Shown: positions 1 to 8,267 of the stretch, one piece after another
Layout: each line of letters opens with the position of its first letter
Numbering within the stretch: position 1 is the stretch's first letter
Assembly: GCA_029554345.1 (NCBI GenBank)
Contig: JAKPJF010000068.1
Location: 1-55,161, forward strand
Length of the DNA stretch: 55,161 nucleotides
Direction of reading: 5' to 3'
Origin: Spirochaetota bacterium
GTDB lineage: Bacteria > Spirochaetota > UBA4802 > JAFGJZ01
The notes under the pieces: model-generated
Told to the model about the DNA's origin: nothing
What the model saw: the letters and a program-made list of their open reading frames with translations, nothing else
Database searches by the model: none
Program-made: the position numbers and the translations under genes

Positions 1-48
1 TCTCCAGCCGTTGTTATTCCGGAAGCAAGCTCAAGTCCAAGTTTTCTC

Positions 49-600
49 TTGTATTCTTCGTTAAAATGGTTTCTTTTTATCATGTTATTATCCTATAAAT
101 CTGTGTTATTTTGTCACTCCAGTTTTATGGGGTCAGTCCATGTGTATAAATCTGGAAATGATTTATTGGTTGATGTGGGTTATCTTTATCAAGATGTTGG
201 TGCGTATGTTGAAGATGAGATTAGATGGAAGGATAAATACTTAACAACATTTGAATTTATTAAGTTAAAAGATGTGACCAGTAGCATAAAGATACTATTA
301 TTTGATATTAATTTAATATCAAATAATAGAAGGATACAACAAGAGTTCTTTGATTTAGCAATTGATGGATATGCTTCTGAAATAAAACCAATTTATTCAA
401 ATATCGATTTAAAGAATCATGAATTAACAGGAGATTTTAAAAATAAATTTGTCGTAGTTTATCCTAAAATGAATTATGGGAGCAGTGTTGAATTAGCTTT
501 TGAGCTTCATGTTTTATATAACGGGAAGAAGCATATTATAAAGGATACAGTGCAACTTAAAAAAAATGTTGTTTCGCAATATGCGAATAAAATTGACTGA
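49..600 (+). CDS. exported immunity-like protein of the RHS array (paralogue 1)
   Basis: Small protein that starts with a hydrophobic, signal-peptide-like stretch followed by a soluble domain with no family I recognise. It is a clear paralogue of the protein at 7576-8148. Both share the block EDEIRWKDKYLTTF, and the last ~45 residues are nearly identical (MNYGSSVELAFELHVLYNG onward). The second copy follows a toxin-tip remnant, so an immunity role is inferred for both. The start is uncertain: TTG at 49 keeps the whole hydrophobic segment, ATG at 82 cuts into it, and the frame is open to the left window edge, so the gene may be partial. Its own toxin, if any, would lie outside the window. The stop runs straight into the array repeat. 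Confidence 0.6.
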   Translation: MYSSLKWFLFIMLLSYKSVLFCHSSFMGSVHVYKSGNDLLVDVGYLYQDVGAYVEDEIRWKDKYLTTFEFIKLKDVTSSIKILLFDINLISNNRRIQQEFFDLAIDGYASEIKPIYSNIDLKNHELTGDFKNKFVVVYPKMNYGSSVELAFELHVLYNGKKHIIKDTVQLKKNVVSQYANKID

Positions 601-601
601 T

Positions 602-674
602 TGTACAATGATTGTATTCTCCTGACACGTCTCATCTTCCATCCACGAAGCGGAGATGTGATGAGTGACAGCAT
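602..674. repeat. array repeat copy 1
   Basis: First of six related copies of a ~70-bp unit. The unit opens with TGTACAATGATTGTATTC, continues with CCTGACAC, and ends in a hairpin segment around CCGCGAAGCGG followed by AGATG. In this copy the hairpin arm is altered (CCACGAAGCGG). It begins immediately after the stop codon of the preceding immunity-like gene. Confidence 0.85.
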
Positions 675-824
675 TGTGAGTTAGCGATCGAAGCGGTATC
701 CTTTTGCATAGCAAAAGATACAAGCGGAGAGCGCGACCGCTGTGATGCTGTAAAGATCATTTCGAAAAAGAATTGCCATAATATTATAAATAATTAAAGC
801 ATAGGTGAGCGGAAACGCCCGGAT
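671..824. repeat. 154-bp leader shared by two orphan RHS tips, copy 1
   Basis: Nearly identical to 5497-5650. It contains the hairpin GTATCCTTTTGC / GCAAAAGATAC at 696-721 and ends in a conserved AGGTGAGCGG(A/T)AACGCCCGGAT stretch directly before the RHS fragment. It holds no start codon in frame with the RHS fragment and ends on an in-frame stop (TAG 824-826). Either the leader is a scar of recombination or it is the recombination substrate. Confidence 0.85.
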
Positions 825-826
825 AG

Positions 827-1717
827 ACAGGATACTATTTCTACAATGCAAGATATTGTGAAGCGGAAATAGGACGGTTTATTACAGCGGATAATATTAT
901 TCCGGAAGAATATAGTACCCAGAGTTGGAATAGGTTCAGTTATTGTTACGGCAATCCGGTTAAGTATAAAGACCCAACTGGGCATGACCCAGCTGATGAG
1001 ATTATCAAGTTTCTCGTTGAATTCAAGGGAGTTCTTGAAGATGCAGCAGAAAGTCAATTAAGTGTAGCAAAAGAACGTGGATCAAATGGAGATATTGTTG
1101 GCGCTTCATACTGGGCATTTTGCGGAGCAGCAAACGGAGCAGCGTCATTCTTTCTGCCTGAAGATAGAAGTGATATAGATGTAGCTGTTCTGACGTTTGG
1201 GATAGCGCAACCAGCTGTTGTTAAAACAGCAAAAAAAGGCGTAAAGACCGCAGAGAAAGCATTAGATCAAATTTTAAAGAGCAAGGCAACCAAAAAGGGC
1301 GTCAAAAATTTTCAGCAATATGCTGATGATATATATAAAAAAGCGATGAAGATTGCAAAGGATACGGAAAATTTTAAAACACCAAAAAACAAGGGGGTTG
1401 TTTATTCTGGAAAAGATGGAGAAAATCAAATTAAGGCATTGAAGTATGCATTGTATCATGATTTAGTGCCTATTGATTTTACAAAAGGTGGTAGGAAATT
1501 TGAAAAGTTTGGCGACTTGTATAAAATTGTTGGTAGAGATAGGGCAAATGAATTATGGAGTACTGCTTCAAAAAATTATGCTTCAGGATTATCCGGCACC
1601 GTAAATAAATTTATAAGAGGACATGATCCATCTCGTGTATATGGAAAAACAGAAGCACCTATTATCGAAAAATTGAAGCAATTGGGTGTTGTTACAGATT
1701 ATGTGTATCATAAGTGA
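827..1717 (+). pseudogene. orphan RHS C-terminal tip (toxin module B), no start codon
   Basis: An open frame begins just after TAG 824-826 with the end of an RHS core (GYYFYNARYCEAEIG ... NPVKYKDPTGH). A roughly 240-residue variable tip follows. The core ends at the usual DPxG motif, after which RHS proteins switch to their toxin domain. The tip has a hydrophobic Ala/Gly-rich linker and a last ~110 residues rich in charged and aromatic positions (GRDRANELW, KNYASGLSG, KFIRGHDPS). I do not recognise the toxin fold. No ATG, GTG or TTG precedes the core fragment in frame; the first is ATG 1346, inside the tip. The cassette therefore looks silent unless recombined onto a full RHS gene. A likely immunity gene follows 6 bp downstream. 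Confidence 0.75.
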
Positions 1718-1723
1718 GGAAGG

Positions 1724-2074
1724 ATGAAAAAAAGCAATAGCGAAGAATTCGAAAGAATACTAATGGGGCAAGTAAAACATAAATCTGGTTACATGGTCGC
1801 AATGGGGCGTTCAGCTATTGAGTATGAAGAAGATAATAAATTATTAAAAATACCTTGTGAAGTAATATTAACACCCAGCGGATTTGACTTGAATACGAAA
1901 AGTATAAAAAAGTGGACAGAACCGGAAGAAATTCCTATTTCAGAGAAAGAACGGATACGAATAGTTAAAAATGTTATTAAAGCATTAAAATATATGGATT
2001 CATATGTTGAAACAAATGAATCAAATCAGAAATCTACAAAACCTGTAAAAGCAAAAAAAGGTAAAAAAAAGTAA
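1724..2074 (+). CDS. candidate cytosolic immunity protein for module B
   Basis: A 116-residue, charged protein without a signal peptide or membrane segment. It has a strong ribosome site (GAGGAAGG) and begins 6 bp after the toxin-tip stop, the standard toxin-immunity arrangement. It contains a PSGFDLNTKSIKKW stretch and a W-x-(E/P) region followed by an amphipathic helix (ISEKERIRIVKNVIKALKY). This pattern reminds me of small polymorphic-toxin immunity families such as Imm74, recalled from memory and unverified. The C-terminus is a Lys-rich tail. A cytosolic location implies that toxin B acts in the cytoplasm, unlike the amidase tip downstream. Confidence 0.65.
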   Translation: MKKSNSEEFERILMGQVKHKSGYMVAMGRSAIEYEEDNKLLKIPCEVILTPSGFDLNTKSIKKWTEPEEIPISEKERIRIVKNVIKALKYMDSYVETNESNQKSTKPVKAKKGKKK

Positions 2075-2090
2075 TTCTTCAAGAATCAAT

Positions 2091-2163
2091 TGTACAATGA
2101 TTGTATTCTCCTGACACATCTCCTCTTTCATCCGCGAAGCGGAGATGTGATGAGTGACAGCAT
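2091..2163. repeat. array repeat copy 2
   Basis: Second copy of the ~70-bp unit, with an intact CCGCGAAGCGG mini-hairpin at 2132-2142 and flanking CATCTCC / GGAGATG arms. A second shared block follows (2164-2218) with CTGAAATCAAAAATC and the hairpin TCGCGC-GCCA-GCGCGA. That block recurs at 5439-5496 and 7271-7324. Confidence 0.85.
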
Positions 2164-2218
2164 CGACGACTGAAATCAAAAATCTCCATCGCGCGCCAGC
2201 GCGAGGTGGGATGAATGA

Positions 2219-2515
2219 CGAGAGCCGGGTTAATTGATTAGAACTGAGAATAATTAAGAAGAGAGAATTGTGTGAGCCCTCACCCCGCTGCCGCGTGCCC
2301 TCTCCCATGAGGAAACGCAAACTTTTGAAGCATTACAATACTTTTTACGGGAGAGGGCTTTCTATCAATAAATTCATAGGTTTTGAACAAGATAATTGAA
2401 TAGCTTTGCGCGTTAGGGATTGCGCGGAAAGGCGGAACGCCTTGAAGCAAAAGCCCGACCCGGCATGGATAGAAAATATTTATTAGAAGTTAAATAAAAT
2501 ACATCTTTAGAATAA
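2219..2515. repeat. hairpin-rich non-coding stretch before the RHS gene
   Basis: No gene is seen. The segment contains TAGAACTGAGAATAAT, shared with 7346-7361. It also has a 10-bp inverted repeat GCCCTCTCCC (2297-2306) / GGGAGAGGGC (2349-2358), and a hairpin AAGGCG-GAA-CGCCTT (2429-2443). It appears to be a patchwork of dispersed repeats, and the following RHS frame is closed by a TAA at 2513-2515. Confidence 0.6.
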
Positions 2516-2554
2516 AGTCAATCAAGGGTAAGGGTAACGCCCATAACCCGCCGC

Positions 2555-4597
2555 ATGGGCGGAGAGAAGTTCGAAACAGAATACGAATACGATCTTCTCG
2601 GAAGAACGAAAAAAATAAAATATCCGAATGATCCGAGAAGCGGCGAAAGAGTTTCCGCCGAATATGAATACGGTCCGTTCGGAGCGGAAAGCGTGAGACT
2701 GAAGCAGGGCTTCAGATCGAAGAGCGTAATTGACAGCATTGAATATAACGAGAACGGGCAGATAGAAAGAATCGTCAGAGGAAACCGAACCGAGACGAAG
2801 TATGAATACGACGGCAGAAACCGCCTCAAAAAACTCTACGCATATAACACAGCGAACGGAGAAGAACTGCAGAATGTCAGCTACACTTTTGACGACGACG
2901 ATAACATAACAAGAAAGGCTGACGAAATCGGCTACGGAAACGGAAAGAGAACTGTCGTCAGCGAATACAGGTATGACGGACTGAACCGCCTTGTAGAAGG
3001 AAAGGGCAGATACGAACTCGGCGAAACCGGCGAGCACTGGAACGCGTACACCGAAAAATACAGCTATTCCGACGACGGAAATCTTTTAAGCAAAAGCCTT
3101 TACGGCAAAAACGGTACACTCGACGAAAGACTCGAATACGAATACGCAAACCACGCGGTAACCGATATACATTCGTCGAAGTACGGAAATAAATCCGCGA
3201 TGAGATATTCTCCGTGCGGAAACATGACGTACAACAGCAACGCGGCAAAGAAAACCGAAAAGCGCATGTATTACAATACCGACAACCGCATAGTGAAAGT
3301 GACGGATAAGGAAAACATAACTATCGGCGAATACGACTACGACGACACTGGATTCCGCGTTAGAAAGCAGTCGAGATATATGAAGGACGGAGTAGAAAAG
3401 AGCAAGGAGACGATAACTCCGAGCATGTATTTCAGCTATGAAAAAGAGCTTGAAATTTCTACGGATAAGGAGCTGGATAAGACATATGCCGTGAGCCATA
3501 TATATCTTAACGGCGTGCGCATAGCGGCCGCGATGCCGAACGGCGAATGCAGATATTTTCTGACTGATCAGGTGGATTCAGTCAATGTTGTGCTGAATGA
3601 CAAAGGCGACGCGGTAACGAGAACCGAGTACAAGCCATATGGCGACACATGGGTACAGGAAGGTGACAAAAGCAACAGACCTAAATTCAACTCGCAGGAA
3701 CTGGATGTAGAGACGGGATACTATTTCTATAACGCAAGATATTATGAAGCGGAAATTGGGAGATTTATTACAGCGGATAATGTAATCGACGGAGAGTACA
3801 GCACGCAGGGATGGAATAGATTCGCGTATGTGAAAAATAATCCGGTGAGGTATAAAGATCCGACGGGACATGAATATTCCGGAAATACATATGATTATTC
3901 TATGGTGATAAATCAATCAATAGAAAGTCAAAAGCAAATAAACCTAGATGAAGCAATAGCAAAAATGGGAGTTGAGAAAGTGTTATTGGAAAAAAATACG
4001 AATCCAAGAAAGGGTGATAAATTAACGTCTAAAAAAGCTGTTGTGATCCACTGGACAGATAGTGATCCGGCTCAAAAACCAATACAAACACGTGGATATT
4101 GGGAAGAACATGATATGCATGCAAGTGCACATTTTGTTGTAGGGAAAGATGGAAAAGCAATACAAACTATTCCAACAGATGAAATGGCAAAACATGTAGG
4201 CGCTTACTCTTCAGGAAACTATCCGGTAGGTGTAGGTTATTATTATTCGAATTTAAAGTCAGAGGTTTTTGGAGCATCTAATCCAAATTATTCAACTATA
4301 GGAATTGAGGTTATTGCAGAAAATCGAAATACTGGTAAATTTTCGAATGAATCAGAAACAACAACATCAAAAATGGCTGCAACAATCATTTATAATATGA
4401 AAATGGCAAGTGGAGATAATATTGAAGATCAGAAAAACAGTATAAAGAACGGAAATATTTTATTAAGACATGGAGATATAACAGATAAAAAATGTCCAAA
4501 AGGTTATATGAACGATGAGGATGCATGGGAAGCATTTAAGGATAAAGTTGTAACAGAATATGAAAACATATACAATGATAAAAATAAAAAGGAGTGA
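2555..4597 (+). CDS. 5'-truncated RHS-repeat protein with N-acetylmuramoyl-L-alanine amidase (Amidase_2) tip
   Basis: Residues 1 to ~340 are YD repeats (EYEYDLLGRTKKIKYPN, YEYDGRNRLKKLYAYN). Residues ~340-450 are the RHS core (YFLTDQVDSVNVV ... GYYFYNARYY ... NNPVRYKDPTGHE). The tip (~490-680) matches peptidoglycan amidase/PGRP-type domains: VIHWTDSD, SAHFVVGKDGK, IGIEV, and LRHGDITDKKCP with likely zinc ligands in the two His motifs. Such a tip would cut stem peptides from peptidoglycan in a target's periplasm. Intact RHS proteins are usually well over 1,000 residues with export or delivery domains, and none is here. ATG 2555 has no visible ribosome site and the frame is closed at 2513, so this looks like a displaced 3' fragment. 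Base composition is visibly more GC-rich up to ~3,880 and AT-rich in the tip, as is typical of RHS loci. Confidence 0.85.
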   Translation: MGGEKFETEYEYDLLGRTKKIKYPNDPRSGERVSAEYEYGPFGAESVRLKQGFRSKSVIDSIEYNENGQIERIVRGNRTETKYEYDGRNRLKKLYAYNTANGEELQNVSYTFDDDDNITRKADEIGYGNGKRTVVSEYRYDGLNRLVEGKGRYELGETGEHWNAYTEKYSYSDDGNLLSKSLYGKNGTLDERLEYEYANHAVTDIHSSKYGNKSAMRYSPCGNMTYNSNAAKKTEKRMYYNTDNRIVKVTDKENITIGEYDYDDTGFRVRKQSRYMKDGVEKSKETITPSMYFSYEKELEISTDKELDKTYAVSHIYLNGVRIAAAMPNGECRYFLTDQVDSVNVVLNDKGDAVTRTEYKPYGDTWVQEGDKSNRPKFNSQELDVETGYYFYNARYYEAEIGRFITADNVIDGEYSTQGWNRFAYVKNNPVRYKDPTGHEYSGNTYDYSMVINQSIESQKQINLDEAIAKMGVEKVLLEKNTNPRKGDKLTSKKAVVIHWTDSDPAQKPIQTRGYWEEHDMHASAHFVVGKDGKAIQTIPTDEMAKHVGAYSSGNYPVGVGYYYSNLKSEVFGASNPNYSTIGIEVIAENRNTGKFSNESETTTSKMAATIIYNMKMASGDNIEDQKNSIKNGNILLRHGDITDKKCPKGYMNDEDAWEAFKDKVVTEYENIYNDKNKKE

Positions 4598-4600
4598 TCT

Positions 4601-5359
4601 ATGAAGTCATTAATAATACTAATAATGATAATTCTTTTTTCCTTTAGTATCAATTCAGCTGAACCAAGTTCTATTAAATTAAATAAGATGGGTTATGAAA
4701 AATATAAAAATAGGGATTATGAAGGGGCATTAATATTATTTGAAGATTCAATTAAGTCTGATCCGGATTATGCACTTCCTTATTATAATGCTGCATGTAC
4801 AATCGGCCTCATTCTAAAATATCTTAGTGTGGGTTATCCGGAAGAGATAGAAGTAAAAGAAAAGGGATTAGGATATCTTTCAAAGGCAATAAAATTAAAT
4901 CCGGAATTTGTTGAAAATGCTAAAAAAGATAATGATTTTGAGAAATATAGAAATGAAATTGAATATTATAATATCTTAAGATATAATTCAAGTAATATGG
5001 AAGAATTAAAAGAAGTTTTGCTTAATGTTCGGATATGGGAAGTATCTGAAGATAATGATCAGTCTTATGACAAAAATTATACTATTGTACGATTTGGAAA
5101 AGGTGATAATGTATTTATTCCTAATTATTTTTTTGAAACGAAATATGATATTAGTGCGATAACAAAAGGAAAATATGTTCTTATTAAAGAGAAAGATTAT
5201 ATAACCGTTAAAATAACTATGGAAAAAGAAAAGAATGGTTCAAAAATTCTACATGGTAAATTCAATGAGAAGTTTCATCTTATTATTAATAATTTTTCTA
5301 CAAAAGAACCTCAAACAGTATTTTATCCTAGAAGCATTTACATGAGGTTTCAAATATGA
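4601..5359 (+). CDS. exported TPR protein, candidate immunity to the amidase tip
   Basis: A 252-residue protein with a signal peptide (MKSLIILIMIILFSFSINSAE) and then a tetratricopeptide-like segment (GYEKYKNRDYEGALILFEDS ... DYALPYYNAAC). The C-terminal domain is beta-rich and unrecognised. It follows the amidase-tip stop by 3 bp and has a strong AAGGAG site. Export to the periplasm fits a partner that must block a peptidoglycan amidase. The pairing is inferred from position and localisation only. Its stop is followed at once by array repeat copy 3. Confidence 0.7.
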   Translation: MKSLIILIMIILFSFSINSAEPSSIKLNKMGYEKYKNRDYEGALILFEDSIKSDPDYALPYYNAACTIGLILKYLSVGYPEEIEVKEKGLGYLSKAIKLNPEFVENAKKDNDFEKYRNEIEYYNILRYNSSNMEELKEVLLNVRIWEVSEDNDQSYDKNYTIVRFGKGDNVFIPNYFFETKYDISAITKGKYVLIKEKDYITVKITMEKEKNGSKILHGKFNEKFHLIINNFSTKEPQTVFYPRSIYMRFQI

Positions 5360-5364
5360 ATTGT

Positions 5365-5438
5365 CTGCACAATGATTGTATTCACTTGATACATCTCCAC
5401 TTCTATCCGCGAAGCGGAGATGCGATGAATGACAGCAT
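5365..5438. repeat. array repeat copy 3
   Basis: Third copy of the ~70-bp unit, slightly diverged at its left end (TGCACAATGATTGTATTC). CCGCGAAGCGG is intact at 5407-5417. The second shared block with the GCGCGCCAGCGC hairpin follows at 5439-5496. Confidence 0.85.
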
Positions 5439-5496
5439 CGAAGACTGAAATCAAAAATCTTCATCGCGCGCCAGCGCGAGATGAGATGAGTGACGA

Positions 5497-5650
5497 GCAT
5501 TGTGCGTTAGCGATCGAAGCGGTATCCTTTTGCGAAGCAAAAGATACAAGCGGAGAGCGCGGCCGCTGTGAAGCTGTAAAAATCATTTCGAAAAAGAATT
5601 GCCATAATCTTATAAATAATTAAAGCATAGGTGAGCGGTAACGCCCGGAT
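5497..5650. repeat. 154-bp leader shared by two orphan RHS tips, copy 2
   Basis: Near-identical to 671-824. The hairpin at 5522-5547 here has a GCGAAGC core (TTTTGC-GAA-GCAAAA). The leader abuts an in-frame TAA (5650-5652) one codon before the GYYFYNARYY fragment, as in copy 1. Confidence 0.85.
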
Positions 5651-5652
5651 AA

Positions 5653-6540
5653 ACGGGATACTATTTCTATAACGCAAGATATTATGAAGCGGAAATAGGA
5701 CGGTTTATTACAGCGGATAATATTATTCCGGAAGAATATAGTACCCAGAGTTGGAATAGGTATTCATATGTTAGAAATAATCCGATTAAGTACAAGGATC
5801 CGACTGGGCATGTTGAATCAGCAGAGTATTATACGACGGCTTTACGACAAACAAGGGAAAGCCAAGAGCAAAGAAACCTCGAAGAATTTAAAAATAGACC
5901 TTATGTTGAGGATTGCAAAAGTTTACCGGCTAACGCGAAAGGATTGTATAACATAAAAGGCGGAAAAGTTATAGCAATGGATTATATGTATCAGGGTGAT
6001 AACAAAACAAATGATCAAGGGAAGTATTGGAAAAATACATGCAGTGTAACTGGTGAAGCAATGCTCTTTAAATATATGGGAATTACTCAAAAGAATCCTG
6101 ATAAACTTTATCCTGATGAGCTTTATGATGAATTAAAAAATAAAGGAAGAGGAGGGCCAAAATTAACAAATAATATTCCAGGGAACACAGATGAACTGTT
6201 AAAGGAATACGGGTATGGAGATAAATATCAGAAAAATTTTAAAAATGAGAATTATAATACATGGAAGAAAATGATAAAGGATAAAATTGATGAAGGTAAA
6301 CCTGTCATCGCTGGAGGTTATACTACTGCTTCAGGGCATATAATGGATATAGTAGGATATGATGAAAAGGGTTTTATTTTACATGACCCTGCAGGAGATA
6401 GAAAGGTTGGCTATTTTAAAGAATATGAAAATGGTAAAAAAAATGAAGATGGTAAGTATGTTCATTATACATATGAACAATGTAAACAATGGGAAATTGG
6501 TTATGGTAGAGGATGGACTGGTACAATAGAAAGGAGGTAA
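5653..6540 (+). pseudogene. orphan RHS C-terminal tip with papain/C39-like cysteine protease domain, no start codon
   Basis: The frame opens after TAA 5650-5652 with the RHS core end (GYYFYNARYYEAEIG ... NNPIKYKDPTGH) and continues into a ~240-residue tip. The tip has the three elements of a C39-like peptidase. These are a Cys motif (NTCSVTGEAML), a His motif (SGHIMDIVGYD) and an Asp motif (LHDPAGD). A bacteriocin-peptidase-like cysteine protease or a deamidase of similar fold is the best guess. There is no start codon ahead of the core; the first usable ones are TTG 5941 and GTG or ATG codons within the tip (ATG 5977), so the tip could at most be made alone. The next gene is a likely exported immunity protein. 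Confidence 0.75.
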
Positions 6541-6545
6541 AATGC

Positions 6546-7178
6546 ATGAAAAAATATATTCTAATGCTAATTGTTTTTGGATTTCTTTCGGCAGAGGATT
6601 CAACTGATTATTCGTCAATCTTTTTTAAAATTAGTCAAAAATCGGAACGCCCAGCGAGTTCTTTTCTAGTAGATAATAAATATGAAAAAAACAGATATTC
6701 ATCTGATAAAACAATTGATGGTAAAGATAATACAGCCTGGGTTGTTAGTACTGATAGTGGTGGTATCGGTGAATATATTTGTTTTTGGATAAATATTGAG
6801 AATGAGAGCGGATTTGATTTTCCCAAGAAATCTGTTCTCAAAATAAAAAACGGATTATTTACAAATAAGAGTTTGTATTATGCAAATAATAGATTAAAAT
6901 CAGCTAAGTTGGAAATATATGAATGTGATGTGTTATATGGTCAGGATGCTACTCGCTTGAGAAATAAGCCTGTTTTAAATATGACTATGAAATTAGATTT
7001 TGAAGATGAGATGGTCGAACAGCAATTTGATATTATTATAGAGAAACCGAAACCGCAAGTAAAAGCAGAATCTTATCAGTTTTTTTACTTCGGTAAACTT
7101 ATAATAACTGATATCTACAAGGGCAGTAAGTACAATGATACTTGTATTTCTGAAATTGAAACAGAGTGTTTTGAATAA
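6546..7178 (+). CDS. exported discoidin-like protein, candidate immunity to the protease tip
   Basis: A 210-residue protein with a short signal peptide (MKKYILMLIVFGFLSAEDS). ATG 6546 is chosen because GGAGG at 6532-6537 lies 8 bp upstream and the signal peptide starts there. Residues ~45-75 (SSDKTIDGKDNTAWVV ... GIGEYICFWI) resemble the Asp-Gly/TaW pattern of discoidin-like, NADase-type glycan-binding domains; this is recalled, not searched. It is positioned immediately after the protease tip and before array repeat copy 4, as expected of an immunity gene acting in the periplasm. Confidence 0.65.
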   Translation: MKKYILMLIVFGFLSAEDSTDYSSIFFKISQKSERPASSFLVDNKYEKNRYSSDKTIDGKDNTAWVVSTDSGGIGEYICFWINIENESGFDFPKKSVLKIKNGLFTNKSLYYANNRLKSAKLEIYECDVLYGQDATRLRNKPVLNMTMKLDFEDEMVEQQFDIIIEKPKPQVKAESYQFFYFGKLIITDIYKGSKYNDTCISEIETECFE

Positions 7179-7216
7179 TGTTATTAGCGGTACGGGTGCG
7201 TCTCGTGCCGCTAATA

Positions 7217-7270
7217 CTTGACACACCTTCACTTCCAACCGCGAAGCGGAGATGAGATGAATGACAGCAT
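7217..7270. repeat. array repeat copy 4
   Basis: Fourth copy, truncated at the left. CCGCGAAGCGG is at 7239-7249. It is preceded by an inverted pair, GCGGTACGGG / CTCGTGCCGC (7189-7211), and followed by the second shared block (7271-7324) with the GCGCGCCAGCGC hairpin. Confidence 0.8.
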
Positions 7271-7393
7271 TGATGCCTGAAATCAAAAGCTTCCATCGCG
7301 CGCCAGCGCGAGGTGAGATGTGTGAAAAAAACCATGTTTATCGAATAGAACTGAGAATAATGAAGAAGAGAGAGTTGCGTGTATGCTGAGCGA

Positions 7394-7567
7394 AGTGTTG
7401 TTTTTAATAATATTCATTTCTACGAAAAAGAAATTAAAGGTGGTAAAGAAAAGGTACAAATGGTTCATGTAGATATGTTTGACGTTACCAATAGTATAGA
7501 CGATTTTGGTAGACATATGCGCTTTGATTACAAAAGGATGCATGGTTCGCCCGTGTTGAATAAGTGA
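7394..7567 (+). pseudogene. C-terminal remnant of a toxin tip
   Basis: About 57 codons with a protein-like sequence (NNIHFYEKEIKGG ... VHVDMFDVTNSIDDFGRHMRFDYKRMHGSPVLNK) that begins abruptly where the repeat sequence ends and stops just before the next immunity-like gene. There is no RHS core and no proper start. The fold is not recognised. It looks like the last third of a polymorphic-toxin domain left behind by deletion, and position suggests it was the partner of the downstream protein. Confidence 0.5.
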
Positions 7568-7575
7568 GGGGAGTT

Positions 7576-8148
7576 ATGTATTATAGAATATTTATTATTA
7601 GTCTTATGATAATTCTAAATAATGCTCATTGTATTAATAAAAACAAGGATTTCGTTTTGTACTCAGATTCAAGACAGAGTTATTCGTTTTATTATGAAAC
7701 AGGTATTGATCTTTCAATTGATGTCGGTTATTTTTACCAAGATGCTAAAACGTATCTCGAAGATGAGATTAGATGGAAAGATAAGTACTTAACAACATTT
7801 GATTTTATAAAAATCACAAAGGCAACTAGTAGTATAAAGATATTATACTTTGATATTAATATAATCGCAAATAACAGCAGTATAAAATATGAATTTCTTG
7901 ATGTTGTAACTAGTGGATATGCTGGTCGAATTAAACCATTTCACTCTTTTAATGAGTTAACGGATTATGAATTAACAGGTAAATTTGAAAATAAAATTGT
8001 TGTAGTATATCCTAAAATGAATTATGGGAGCAGTGTTGAATTAGCTTTTGAACTTCATGTTTTATACAACGGAAAGAAGCATATTATAAAGGATACAGTG
8101 CATCTTAAAAAAAATGTTGTTTCGCAATATGCGAATAAAATTGACTGA
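7576..8148 (+). CDS. exported immunity-like protein of the RHS array (paralogue 2)
   Basis: A 190-residue protein with a signal peptide (MYYRIFIISLMIILNNAHC) and an unrecognised soluble domain, homologous to 49-600. ATG 7576 follows GAGGGG. The alternative GTG at 7564 would overlap the preceding stop. The 3' ~140 bp (8013-8151) are about 97% identical to 465-603, whereas the 5' halves diverge clearly. That suggests recombination or conversion at the 3' end, next to the repeat. It is probably the immunity protein for the toxin remnant upstream. Confidence 0.65.
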   Translation: MYYRIFIISLMIILNNAHCINKNKDFVLYSDSRQSYSFYYETGIDLSIDVGYFYQDAKTYLEDEIRWKDKYLTTFDFIKITKATSSIKILYFDINIIANNSSIKYEFLDVVTSGYAGRIKPFHSFNELTDYELTGKFENKIVVVYPKMNYGSSVELAFELHVLYNGKKHIIKDTVHLKKNVVSQYANKID

Positions 8149-8149
8149 T

Positions 8150-8219
8150 TGTATAATAATGGTTTTCACCTGACACATCTTCACTTCCGTCCGCAAAGCG
8201 AAGATGAGATGAATGACGT
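8150..8219. repeat. array repeat copy 5
   Basis: Fifth copy, with a changed hairpin (CCGCAAAGCGAAGATG). It starts at the stop codon of the immunity-like gene. Confidence 0.75.
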
Positions 8220-8267
8220 TTTATAACAGCAATTATATAATTTCGTAAAAATGCATATGATTAACAG

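Noticed and set aside
2522-3916. Several long minus-strand open frames opposite the RHS gene
   Set aside because: They mirror the YD-repeat codon pattern, have no ribosome sites and show odd composition; the plus strand clearly encodes the RHS protein.
5429-5623. Short open frame in the array repeat (also similar ones at 514-723 and 2021-2320)
   Set aside because: They lie wholly or mostly in repeats and hairpins and are not conserved as protein between copies.
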